NCBI RefSeq assembly: GCF_020733705.1
Contig: NZ_JAJFZM010000005.1
Coordinates: forward strand, 1-64,000
DNA: 64,000 nt
Origin: Nocardia australiensis
GTDB taxonomy: Bacteria > Actinomycetota > Actinomycetes > Mycobacteriales > Mycobacteriaceae
Reading direction: 5' to 3'
Part shown: positions 22,020 through 29,148 of the stretch, piece after piece
How the letters are laid out: each line of letters begins with the position of its first letter
How positions within the stretch are numbered: the first letter of the stretch is position 1
Translations under genes and position numbers: made by a program
Notes under the pieces: model-generated
Told to the model about the DNA's origin: nothing
Databases searched by the model: none
What the model saw: the letters and a program-made list of their open reading frames with translations, nothing else

Positions 22020-22772
22020 TCAGCGGGTGGTGTAGCCGCCGTTGGCGAATATGGTCTGTCCGGTGACCCAGCGGCCGTCGGTGGCCAGGAATTCGACGAG
22101 CGGAGCGATGTCCTCGATCTGGGTCAAGCGGTCACCCATGGCTTGGGACTGGTGAAACGCGACGCGCTCGGGGGTTTCCTGCGGGTAGAAGAACGGGGTG
22201 TCCATCGGGCCGGGTGCCACACTGTTCACCGAAATACCTCGTGCGGCAAACTCTTTCGCCGCCGCACGGGTGAAGTGCTCGACTGGGCTCTTGGCGCCGG
22301 CGTAGGTCGAGTAGCCGTCGGTGAACGCCGCGAGCAGCGAGGTGACCACGGTAATGATCCGGCCGTCGTCGGCGAGCCGCTTGCCTGCTTCCTGGAGGAA
22401 GAAGAAGGCGGCCTTGGCGTTGATGTCGAACATCGAGTCGTATTCGGCCTCGGTCGTTTCGATGATCGGTTTGCGCAGTACCTTGCCTACGGTGTTGATC
22501 GCGATGTCCACCGAGCCGAACTGGTCGATCGCGGCCGCGAACATGGTCTCCACGTTCGCGGGCACCGTCAGATCGGCTTGGAAGATGGTGGCCTTCCGGC
22601 CGATTGATTCGATTGTCGCCGCGGTCTTTTCGGCGTCGACCCGAGTGCTTGCGCTGTTGTAGTGCACGAGGACGTCGGCGCCGCGTTCGGCGAGTCTTGT
22701 GCTGATGAGGCCGCCGAGATTCTTCGCGCCTGCGGCGACGACGGCCGATTTGCCTGCCAGTGATCCGCTCAT
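22020..22772 (-). CDS. Short-chain dehydrogenase/reductase
   Basis: A 250-residue SDR. The cofactor loop reads VVAAGAKNLGGLIS, the NLGG variant of the classical TGxxxGIG. An NxxG-equivalent (NTVGK) follows, then the catalytic Ser in VTSLLAAF and the YAGAK Tyr/Lys pair. The sequence ends WVTGQTIFANGGYTTR, as in 3-oxoacyl reductase-like members. It is convergent with the upstream hydrolase (52 bases) and divergent from a LysR regulator, which probably controls it. The substrate is unknown. Confidence 0.88.
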   Translation of the reverse strand: MSGSLAGKSAVVAAGAKNLGGLISTRLAERGADVLVHYNSASTRVDAEKTAATIESIGRKATIFQADLTVPANVETMFAAAIDQFGSVDIAINTVGKVLRKPIIETTEAEYDSMFDINAKAAFFFLQEAGKRLADDGRIITVVTSLLAAFTDGYSTYAGAKSPVEHFTRAAAKEFAARGISVNSVAPGPMDTPFFYPQETPERVAFHQSQAMGDRLTQIEDIAPLVEFLATDGRWVTGQTIFANGGYTTR

Positions 22773-22826
22773 CCTGTTGTCCTTCGCGTCGAGTACGGAA
22801 TAGCTCTGCGTGGTCGATGCTATGGA

Positions 22827-23079
22827 CAGTTTTCACAAATGAAAAACAGGTAATTTCGTGGTATCGACAAGCGCTGATTGTGGTGCTCGACCCGGCTTCG
22901 GTGGCTCCCCGCCAGCACAAACTCGGGTTGTGACTTGCTCGGATTTCTTTGTTTTGCCCGAGGTCGCCGGGCTCCTACAGTGTTAACCGTGGTGCGGGGT
23001 GGGCTGCCGCGAACTTCCCACCCCCACCGCATTATTTCGCATTCCGTTGCGGATCATGAACATGTGTTTGTGAAAACAG
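22827..23079. promoter_or_regulatory. SDR/LysR intergenic region with a paired motif
   Basis: The 334-base gap between the divergent SDR and LysR genes holds the motif TTTGTGAAAACWG twice: on the minus strand at 22827-22839 and on the plus strand at 23067-23079. The copies point outward, 54 bases from the SDR start and 27 from the LysR start. The first copy also lies in the short palindrome TTTTC-N6-GAAAA. They are candidates for LysR binding sites (inference). Confidence 0.45.
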
Positions 23080-23106
23080 CTGTGGTAACAAGTATGGTTT
23101 GTCGGC

Positions 23107-23991
23107 ATGGCCGCTCCCATGCTTGATCCGCACCGCCTGCGGCAGTTCGTGTCGGTTGCCGATCGGCTCAACATCAGCCGTGCCGCGTCGGAACTGCACC
23201 TGACGCAGCAGGCCGTCAGTGCGACGATCAAGACTTTGGAGCGGGACCTGGGTGTCGCGCTCCTGGAACGCACAGGTCGGCGCATCGAGTTGACCGCGGC
23301 GGGCGAAGCATTGCGGGCGGGGGCGGCACCGCTGCTGGATGCGACAGCCGCGCTGGCGCGGACCGCGCGGACCGCGGCGATCGGTGGGAGGGAGCATCTG
23401 GTCATCGCGCATAGCCCGGCCATCAGTTCCGACGAGGTCTACGACCTGACCGACTCGGTTCGCGCGGAGTTCCCGTCTGCCTCCATCACCGCGCGTCAGT
23501 GCTTTCCGGATGAGATCGTGCCCGCGTTGCGGGCCGGCACCGCAGATGTCGGATTGCGCCGTGGCGCAACAACTCCCGACGATGTCGCGGCGGCAACGAT
23601 CTCATACGCGCCGCTGAATATCGCGGTGGCGGTTGATCATCGGCTCGCGAACTTATCGACGCTCACGATGTCCGACCTCACCGGCGTGCGTCTCGTTCTG
23701 TGGGGACCACCAGGTCAGTCCTTCTACGCGGACTATCTGCTCTCGGTGTGCCGGCGCGCGGGTTTCGAACCTCGCGTGGTGATCAACCACATTCAAGGAA
23801 CCGCACCGACCACCGCGGTGATCGGCAGCGATTGCTTCGCCTTCGTCACGGCGGATCCGGGTTCCTACCATCGTGGACGAGCGCTGGTGCTGCCGCTCGA
23901 GGACGGCCCGGTCGCCCCGGTGCAGGCGCTCTGGTTGCAGCACACCCAATCGCCAATCCGGCAGGTATTCCTCGGCGGCGGCTCGGCCTAG
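23107..23991 (+). CDS. LysR-family transcriptional regulator
   Basis: A 294-residue LysR regulator. The N-terminal winged helix is clear (DPHRLRQFVSVADRLNISRAASELHLTQQAVS is split as LRQFVSVADRLNISRAASEL then HLTQQAVSATIKTLERDLGV). The effector domain follows from about residue 95 (HLVIAHSPAIS). ATG 23107 begins a few residues before the helix-turn-helix, as usual. The divergent SDR gene is the likely target; the effector is unknown. Confidence 0.9.
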   Translation: MAAPMLDPHRLRQFVSVADRLNISRAASELHLTQQAVSATIKTLERDLGVALLERTGRRIELTAAGEALRAGAAPLLDATAALARTARTAAIGGREHLVIAHSPAISSDEVYDLTDSVRAEFPSASITARQCFPDEIVPALRAGTADVGLRRGATTPDDVAAATISYAPLNIAVAVDHRLANLSTLTMSDLTGVRLVLWGPPGQSFYADYLLSVCRRAGFEPRVVINHIQGTAPTTAVIGSDCFAFVTADPGSYHRGRALVLPLEDGPVAPVQALWLQHTQSPIRQVFLGGGSA

Positions 23992-24117
23992 CCGGGCATT
24001 CTTGCCGCCGACAGACCCTCCGCGCCTCTGTCGGGCAGGCCGGTACGCCGAGTACGTGGACGAGAAGTGCGACCACACGTAACTGCTGATTTCGCTCGCC
24101 GCCCTCGCGTCGTGAGG

Positions 24118-24316
24118 GCACAGGCCGCTATGGTGAGCCTCGCCGTGGTGAACGGGAAGCCGGTGCGATACCGGCGCGGCCCTCGCCACTGTGATCGAAG
24201 GGTGGTCCGTCCCTGATCCGTCAGGGGCATCCACTGGGCGACGGTCTGTCGTCTGGGAAGGAATGACTACCACTGCCCACGTTGTGGGACTTCGTCAGCC
24301 AGGAGACCGGCCACGG
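24118..24316 (+). ncRNA. Cobalamin riboswitch 1 (class I form)
   Basis: Core elements of the B12 riboswitch appear in order: a GGTGA-type 5' strand (24132), GGGAAGCCGGTGCGATACCGG (24154-24174) forming P3, GCGGCCCTCGCCACTGTGA (24176-24194), a middle CACTGGG...CTGGGAAGG arm, and the 3' box AGCCAGGAGACCGGCC (24297-24312). It faces a broken NiCoT-type transporter gene and then bluB-cobT, so it should have shut both off when adenosylcobalamin is plentiful. Confidence 0.9.
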
Positions 24317-24480
24317 CATCCGAGAGGCACTCATCCACGAGGAACTGGAGAGGGTGGCGATGAGCCTTACCACAAGACAATCGATCGCAACGTGGACCGA
24401 CGGTCGTCCTCCTTGCCCTGCCGGTCAGCGCTGGAGCCCGGATCGTCGGCAGCCTGGTCAACGACAGCTCGTAAACCCAT

Positions 24481-24660
24481 CAGGTGCGCTCGACGCTGGG
24501 CACGCTTGCCGCTGGCGGCTTCTGCTATCTGATCGGACTGATCAACCTGGTGGCGTGCCGACGCATCGCCCAGGTCCTTCGCGACAGGAGGAGAAAACGG
24601 CTATGACGTTGCCGGGCTCATGGCGGTGCTGGGCAGGGTTGAGGAGCGATGGACGGCGGC
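24481..24660 (+). pseudogene. NiCoT-type nickel/cobalt transporter remnant
   Basis: About 40 codons between riboswitch 1 and bluB-cobT read STLGTLAAGGFCYLIGLINL then VACRRIAQVLRDRRR. This resembles the membrane segment and following Arg-rich loop of HoxN/NixA-type nickel-cobalt transporters. The frame ends at TGA 24604; after a one-base shift near 24595 similarity may go on (GYDVAGLMAVLGR). No full-length open frame surrounds it. Cobalt transporters behind B12 riboswitches are common, which supports the call, but the match is short. Confidence 0.5.
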
Positions 24661-24678
24661 GCCAGATCGGAGCGAACG

Positions 24679-26412
24679 ATGATATGGCCTAGGCCGCTGC
24701 CGCTCATCGGCGACCAGACCTCGGCTGCTGAACGTGCGGCTGCCGTGGATGCGTGGGCGTTCCCCGAGGAGGCGCGATCTGCCCTGTACCAGGTGGTAGC
24801 GGCTCGACGTGACATCCGTCGATTCCGCCCCGACCCGGTGGACCGGGTCATCCTCGACCGGGTGCTGGACGCTGCCCATCGGGCGCCCTCGGTGGGGCAC
24901 AGCCAGCCATGGCGGTTCCTTGTGGTCAGCGAGGCGGTCACCCGGGAGCGAGCCGCCAGGATGGCGGATGAGCACCGGCTGCGGCAGGCTCGGTCGCTCG
25001 CGCCCGAGTCGGCCCGGCGGCTATTGGATTTGCAGCTGGAGGGTATCCGAGAGGCGCCGTACGGTGTGGTGGTGGCGTGTGACCGCCGCACTCCCGCGGC
25101 CGGTGTTCTCGGCCGCGCGACCTTCCCGGACGCCGACCTGTGGTCGTGCGCGTGCGCCATCGAGAACCTCTGGCTGGCGGCGCGGGCGGAGGGCCTCGGG
25201 CTCGGCTGGGTCACGCTATTCGAACCTGCCGAGCTAGCGGCACTGCTCGGGCTCCCCGACGGTGTCGTCACCCTCGGTTGGCTGTGCGTGGGGTGGCCCG
25301 ATGAACGGCCGCCTGCCCCGGGCCTGGAGCGGGCCGGCTGGTCACGTCGGCAGCCGCTATCCGAGGTTGTGTTCGAGGAGCGTTGGAGCGAGACCGGAAT
25401 TGCGTCGTCAGCGCCACCGGTGTCGCACCTACGGGCTCCAGAACCTGCGCGGGTGGTGGGTGCTCGGGACGAGGCCGACGCTTTGCTTACGCCGCTCGGC
25501 TCGCTCGGGCTGCTCGACCGGTACGTCGACCGTGTGCAGGCGGCGAGAGCGGGACTGGACCCGGTCGGCGATGGCTGTCTGCTGCTGGTCGCCGGACGGC
25601 ATCCCGTTGCTCGGCTCGGCGTGAGCGCGTTCGACGCATCGGTGACCGAAGACGTGCTGGACGCGGCTACCGCTGGGCAGTCCGTCGGCGCGGTGGCCGC
25701 TCATGCGGCCGGGCTTTCGTTCGAAGTGGTCGACGCTGGTGGCAGCAGCGGCGACTTGCTGCATCGCGACGCGCTGACGGTCGCGGATGCCATGGCCCTC
25801 CTGGCACGGGGTCGGTCACTCGGAGAACGGATCGGGGCAGAGCACGGGCTGCTCGCCCTCGGTGAGGTGGGGGTCGGTAACACCACCGTCGCCGCTGCGC
25901 TCGCCGCCTGCCTCCTGGACCAGCCTGCTGAGCTGGTGACCGGCCTCGGTGCCGGCGCGGACAGCGCCATGCTCGAGCGCAAGCGCGAGGTTGTCACTTC
26001 CGCGATCGTCAGGGCCAGGGCCGAGCACGGCGCTGACCTCGAACGCCCGGAGATATTGCTCGCCGCGCTCGGCGGACCGGAGCTCTGCGTGCTGACTGGT
26101 GCGGTGCTCGGTGCCGCGGCCAAGGGCGCTGTCACGGTGCTGGACGGCCTGGTGACCACGGTTGCCGCCCTGGCAGCGGTCAGCATCGAGCCCGGTGCCG
26201 CCGCCTTCCTGGTGGCTGGGCAGCGCAGCCGAGAGATGGCGCACGCCGCAGTCCTCGAACGGTTGGGTCTCGAACCGCTGCTCGAACTGCGGCTTCGGGC
26301 GGGGGAGGGGGTTGGCGCGGCGCTGGCCTGCCGCCTGCTGCTCGCGGGCTTGGAGGTACGCCGCGCCGCGGGCCGAACCCTCTCCGACGATGGAAGGTCG
26401 CTGACGCCATGA
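24679..26412 (+). CDS. BluB-CobT fusion: DMB synthase / DMB phosphoribosyltransferase
   Basis: A 577-residue two-domain protein. Residues about 20-215 are BluB, the nitroreductase-fold enzyme that cuts FMNH2 to 5,6-dimethylbenzimidazole (VVAARRDIRRFRPDPVD, RAPSVGHSQPWRFLVV, GLGWVTLFEP). Residues about 250-577 are CobT, which activates DMB as alpha-ribazole phosphate; the conserved Glu of GEVGVGNTT and the late Glu in RLRAGEGVG are both present. Fusing these consecutive lower-ligand steps is seen in some actinobacteria. ATG 24679 lies 6 bases after a GGAG site; ATG 24649 is possible. The stop overlaps the cobC start. Confidence 0.92.
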   Translation: MIWPRPLPLIGDQTSAAERAAAVDAWAFPEEARSALYQVVAARRDIRRFRPDPVDRVILDRVLDAAHRAPSVGHSQPWRFLVVSEAVTRERAARMADEHRLRQARSLAPESARRLLDLQLEGIREAPYGVVVACDRRTPAAGVLGRATFPDADLWSCACAIENLWLAARAEGLGLGWVTLFEPAELAALLGLPDGVVTLGWLCVGWPDERPPAPGLERAGWSRRQPLSEVVFEERWSETGIASSAPPVSHLRAPEPARVVGARDEADALLTPLGSLGLLDRYVDRVQAARAGLDPVGDGCLLLVAGRHPVARLGVSAFDASVTEDVLDAATAGQSVGAVAAHAAGLSFEVVDAGGSSGDLLHRDALTVADAMALLARGRSLGERIGAEHGLLALGEVGVGNTTVAAALAACLLDQPAELVTGLGAGADSAMLERKREVVTSAIVRARAEHGADLERPEILLAALGGPELCVLTGAVLGAAAKGAVTVLDGLVTTVAALAAVSIEPGAAAFLVAGQRSREMAHAAVLERLGLEPLLELRLRAGEGVGAALACRLLLAGLEVRRAAGRTLSDDGRSLTP

Positions 26413-26969
26413 CCGGCACGACACTGCTGTTCGTCCGGCACGGCGAGTCGACCTGGAACCGCTGTGGCCGGGTCCAGGGACAATACGGCTGGCCGCCGCT
26501 GACCGCACGCGGTCGGCGCCAGGCACGGGATGCCGCCGCCGCCCTCACTGCAAGCGGCGCGGTGTGGCTGCTTACCTCGGACGCGGTCCGCGCGCAACAG
26601 ACCGCCGAGACGATCGGCCGCACGCTCGGCCTAAGGATTGAGACGACGCCCCTTCTGCGCGAGCGGCACTGGGGGCAGTTGCAGGGAGCGCCCGCCACAG
26701 CCGCGGATACGCTCGATGCACGGCTGCCCGCCGACGCCCCCGCCCCCGGTGGGGAGTCGCGCGAGCACGTCCGCGACCGGCTGCGTCGCCTCGTGTCGGA
26801 CTGGGCCGTTGGCCCGCCGGGGCCGATCATCGTGGTCACTCACGGTGACGTGATCCGGGAAGCGCACTGTCTGTGGGCTACCCCAGCGGTCTCATTGCCA
26901 GCCAACGGGTCGGTGTCCGAGATCATCATCGACGCGGCGGCCCTGCGAATCGCCCAGGTCAGCCGATGA
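26409..26969 (+). CDS. cobC: Histidine phosphatase, probable alpha-ribazole phosphatase
   Basis: A 186-residue histidine-phosphatase (phosphoglycerate mutase-like) protein with the catalytic RHGES motif at residues 10-14 and the second His in VVTHGDVIREA near 140. It follows bluB-cobT with an ATGA overlap, and the next frame begins as cobQ, so the role of CobC, dephosphorylating alpha-ribazole phosphate (or adenosylcobalamin phosphate), fits. The family call is firm, the substrate comes from context. Confidence 0.82.
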   Translation: MTGTTLLFVRHGESTWNRCGRVQGQYGWPPLTARGRRQARDAAAALTASGAVWLLTSDAVRAQQTAETIGRTLGLRIETTPLLRERHWGQLQGAPATAADTLDARLPADAPAPGGESREHVRDRLRRLVSDWAVGPPGPIIVVTHGDVIREAHCLWATPAVSLPANGSVSEIIIDAAALRIAQVSR

Positions 26970-27270
26970 GCCGCATGCAAGGTGCGCTGCTCGTCACGGG
27001 CACCACCTCCGACGCAGGCAACCCGCCGAGGGGGTTCCCGAGGGCGCCGGCGAAGGCGGCCTCGACCGGCCCGGCGTACAGACTCGGGTGCCGACGGGCA
27101 TCGCGGCAGTGATCGAGCGCCGCGCCGGCGGGCCGGGCATCGGCATCCCAGCGGCCCTCCAGCCGCTACGCCACCCGGCCGAAGGCAGCCACCGGATTGC
27201 AGTGTCGGGGATCTCCGGGTAGAGCGTCGAGCAGGTACCCGAGTCCGAGCCCGGCTGCGCGGGCGTTCAT
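26959..27270 (-). pseudogene. Adenosylcobinamide-phosphate synthase (CobD/CbiB) remnant
   Basis: ATG at 27270 overlaps the cobA stop, so this was the next gene of that operon. The N terminus MNARAAGLGLGYLLDALPGD, then PRHCNPVAAFGRVA, is CobD-like. It is cut by an in-frame TAG at 27166-27168. Downstream, DHCRDARRHPSLYAGPVEAA then FAGALGNPLGG is a segment that in intact CobD lies much nearer the C terminus, so a large internal part is deleted. Similarity stops at about 27018, where the cobQ fragment begins on the other strand. Confidence 0.82.
26966..27019 (+). pseudogene. Cobyric acid synthase, 5' fragment
   Basis: ATG overlaps the cobC stop (ATGA). The first residues, MSRMQGALLVTGTTSDAGN, match the start of CobQ up to its P-loop GTTSDAGK; the critical Lys is Asn here and similarity ends. 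The remaining open frame to 27112 runs antisense through the cobD remnant and is not CobQ. So only about 18 of nearly 500 codons survive, the result of a deletion that joined two operons tail to tail. Confidence 0.7.
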
Positions 27271-28364
27271 GTGTCGGACGCGGCAGCGAAGGCGGCGACC
27301 GCGCCGATCACGGTGACCGCGGGCGGGGCGATCCCCGCGTCGGCGACGGCGTCGGCCAGCTCACCTAGCGACGCGCGCACCACGCGCTGCGCCGGCAGCG
27401 TTCCATCGGCAACCGTCGCCGCGGGTGTGGATGGTGGCATCCCCGCGGCCTGCAACGCCGCGGTGATCGGCCGTAGGTTGGTGACAGCCATCAGCAGCAC
27501 CAGTGAGGTACCGGATCGAGCCAGCGCCTGGTAGTCGACTGTCGATCGGGGATCGCCAGGGGGCACATGGCCGGAGATGATCGTGACGCCCTGGCTGAGC
27601 CCACGGTGCGTGACCGGGATGCGTGCCGACGCCGGCACCGCAAGGGCCGACGTCACGCCTGGCACTACGGTGACATCCACACCGGCCCGCACCAATTCCT
27701 GGAGCTCCTCCCCGCCGCGTCCGAAGAGGAAGTTGTCCCCGCCCTTGAGGCGTACGACGTGACGCCCGGCGCTTGCCTCCTTGACGAGGATCCGGTTGAT
27801 CTCCTCCTGGGATGTGGCGCGGCCGTACGGCACCTTACCGACGTCGATGACCCGGGAGTGGGGCGACAGCTCGGCCATCGTGGCCAGCGGGCCCAAGCGG
27901 TCGGCGACGACCACGTCGGCCGAACGCAGCGCTTCGAGGCCGGCCACGGTGAGCAGCCCCGGGTCACCGGGGCCACCGCCGACCAGGGTCACCCTTCCTA
28001 CACCGCTACCTGTACCGACCGGCGGAGGCGGGACCAGGCACCAGATGTGGCGTCGCGCGCATTCTTGTGCGATCGCTCGGTCCGCGGCGTGGTCGCCGGT
28101 GGCGGCTACTACCAGCCATGCGTCGGCGAGGTCCTTCGAGGTGTGCTCACGGTGATGCCAGGTGACCAGACGGCGCTGGGCGAGGTCGGCGATGGCGGTG
28201 GTGACCTCTGGTGCAACCACAGTGACCTTTGCGCCGGCGGTTTGGAGGCCGGCAACGTGTCCCAGCACCCAGCCGAGCTCGTCCTCAACCTCGGCTCCGG
28301 TGATCACGGTGACCGGCCGGTCGGCCACAGGTAGCTGAACGGAGTACCCGTCAGGCGCTGACAT
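27267..28364 (-). CDS. cobA: Uroporphyrinogen-III C-methyltransferase with CysG-like N-terminal domain
   Basis: A 365-residue protein. The C-terminal 240 residues form a full SUMT: VTLVGGGPGDPGLLTVAG, DRLG, VGKVPYGRATSQEEINRIL, RLKGGDNFLFGRGGEE and VPGVTSA. It makes precorrin-2 from uroporphyrinogen III with two SAM. The N-terminal 105 residues resemble the precorrin-2 dehydrogenase part of CysG, but the NAD loop GGGxVA is disturbed (ITGAEVEDELGWVLG), so dehydrogenase activity is doubtful. It lies in the operon behind riboswitch 2, after two broken genes and before the cobD remnant. Confidence 0.9.
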   Translation of the reverse strand: MSAPDGYSVQLPVADRPVTVITGAEVEDELGWVLGHVAGLQTAGAKVTVVAPEVTTAIADLAQRRLVTWHHREHTSKDLADAWLVVAATGDHAADRAIAQECARRHIWCLVPPPPVGTGSGVGRVTLVGGGPGDPGLLTVAGLEALRSADVVVADRLGPLATMAELSPHSRVIDVGKVPYGRATSQEEINRILVKEASAGRHVVRLKGGDNFLFGRGGEELQELVRAGVDVTVVPGVTSALAVPASARIPVTHRGLSQGVTIISGHVPPGDPRSTVDYQALARSGTSLVLLMAVTNLRPITAALQAAGMPPSTPAATVADGTLPAQRVVRASLGELADAVADAGIAPPAVTVIGAVAAFAAASDT

Positions 28365-28600
28365 TCTGCATCTCCTGACAGCCGTGGGCCACTACGGTGA
28401 GAGCCTGCCGCATCGTCGGCAGGTGGCGTACCGCGATCCGCACCCAGTTGGCTCCGAGTCCCGGAAAGGTCTCGCCGCGACGAACCGCGTAGCTATGCTC
28501 ACGCGGCGCCTCGTGCAGTTGGCCAGGCGCCCGGACCAGCGCAAACGGTGTCACCGGCTCGCCGACCACAGCTCGTGGTGGCTGGCGGCGGCGGGATGCG
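28351..28600 (-). pseudogene. Threonine-phosphate decarboxylase (CobC/CobD, HisC-like), C-terminal fragment
   Basis: About 80 codons matching the end of the aminotransferase-fold L-threonine-phosphate decarboxylase of B12 synthesis: VTPFALVRAP, then EHSYAVRRGETFPGLGANWV, RIAVRHLPTMRQAL. The PLP-binding domain is absent. Upstream the sequence runs directly into the chelatase-ATPase fragment in another frame. The fragment overlaps the cobA start by 14 bases, keeping the original gene junction. Confidence 0.75.
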
Positions 28601-28826
28601 GGCCGTCCGGACAGGCCGGGTCCGGTGCTTTCGGATCGCAGGCGAAACGACAGTTGTCGACCACGCTCACAGGCGGCAGCAGCGATGCGAGCGCCCGCAC
28701 CATCGTGGACTTGGCGGTGCCCTTCTCACCACGGACGAGTACGGCGGGGTACTCGTCCGTGGTGGGCATCAGGGCCAAGGCGCTGTCGTCGGAGCCGACG
28801 ACAGCACTGAAGGGAAAATGGTTCAT
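28551..28826 (-). pseudogene. Magnesium/cobalt chelatase ATPase (ChlI-like), N-terminal fragment
   Basis: The first gene behind riboswitch 2. ATG 28826 opens FPFSAVVGSDDSALAL, followed by the intact Walker A VLVRGEKGTAKSTMVRALAS and CRFACDPKAPDPACPDGPH, all typical of AAA+ chelatase subunits associated with cobaltochelatase. After about 85 codons similarity stops and the frame ends at 28551 inside the decarboxylase fragment. One deletion therefore removed the rest of this gene and most of the next, probably with genes in between. Confidence 0.8.
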
Positions 28827-28867
28827 GCGATCTCCACAGGTTCCCGCTGGGATTGTCATGTGACGAC

Positions 28868-29039
28868 GCATCGAGGCCGGTATTCGGACTTCCTGGTCGA
28901 TCGCCTGACCGATAGCCTTCCCGGACTCGACAGTCCAGTGGCTGCGCTTGCGCGCTGATCGGAGGCTCCCAGGTTACCGCAGCGGGCCTGTGTCGGACTC
29001 TCACCGACTTCCCGATTATCCCTATGAGGGCACCTCGAG
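28868..29039 (-). ncRNA. Cobalamin riboswitch 2
   Basis: On the minus strand, elements run: GAGGTGCC (5' strand), GGGATAATCGGGAAGTCGGTG and AGAGTCCGAC (P3), AGGCCCGCTGCGGTAACC, the CCACTGG...GGGAAGGC arm, and the 3' box AGTCCGAATACCGGCCTCG whose CTCG pairs with the 5' CGAG. This is the actinobacterial variant with GAAKACCGGCC. A TATGCT -10 candidate lies upstream at 29057-29062. The first gene it controls is the chelatase-ATPase fragment, followed by cobA. Confidence 0.88.
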
Positions 29040-29134
29040 CGTGAATGTCAGCACGGAGCATACCCCGTCGGCGTGGCATTCCGTTGGCCGACGCCGTCGC
29101 GTGGGCCGCTGTAGCGCGGTCAGCAAGCATTCGC

Positions 29135-29148
29135 TAGGGTGGCGCGCC
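29135..29148 (+). promoter_or_regulatory. -10 candidate of cobL (leaderless start possible)
   Basis: TAGGGT (29135-29140) fits TANNNT and ends 8 bases before the cobL ATG, so transcription could start at or next to the A of the start codon. No Shine-Dalgarno sequence is present between them. No riboswitch precedes cobL on this strand, unlike the other cob operons here. Confidence 0.4.

Noticed and set aside
28948..29148. Longer N terminus for CobL
   Set aside because: The added residues are encoded antisense to riboswitch 2 and its promoter and do not resemble CobL.
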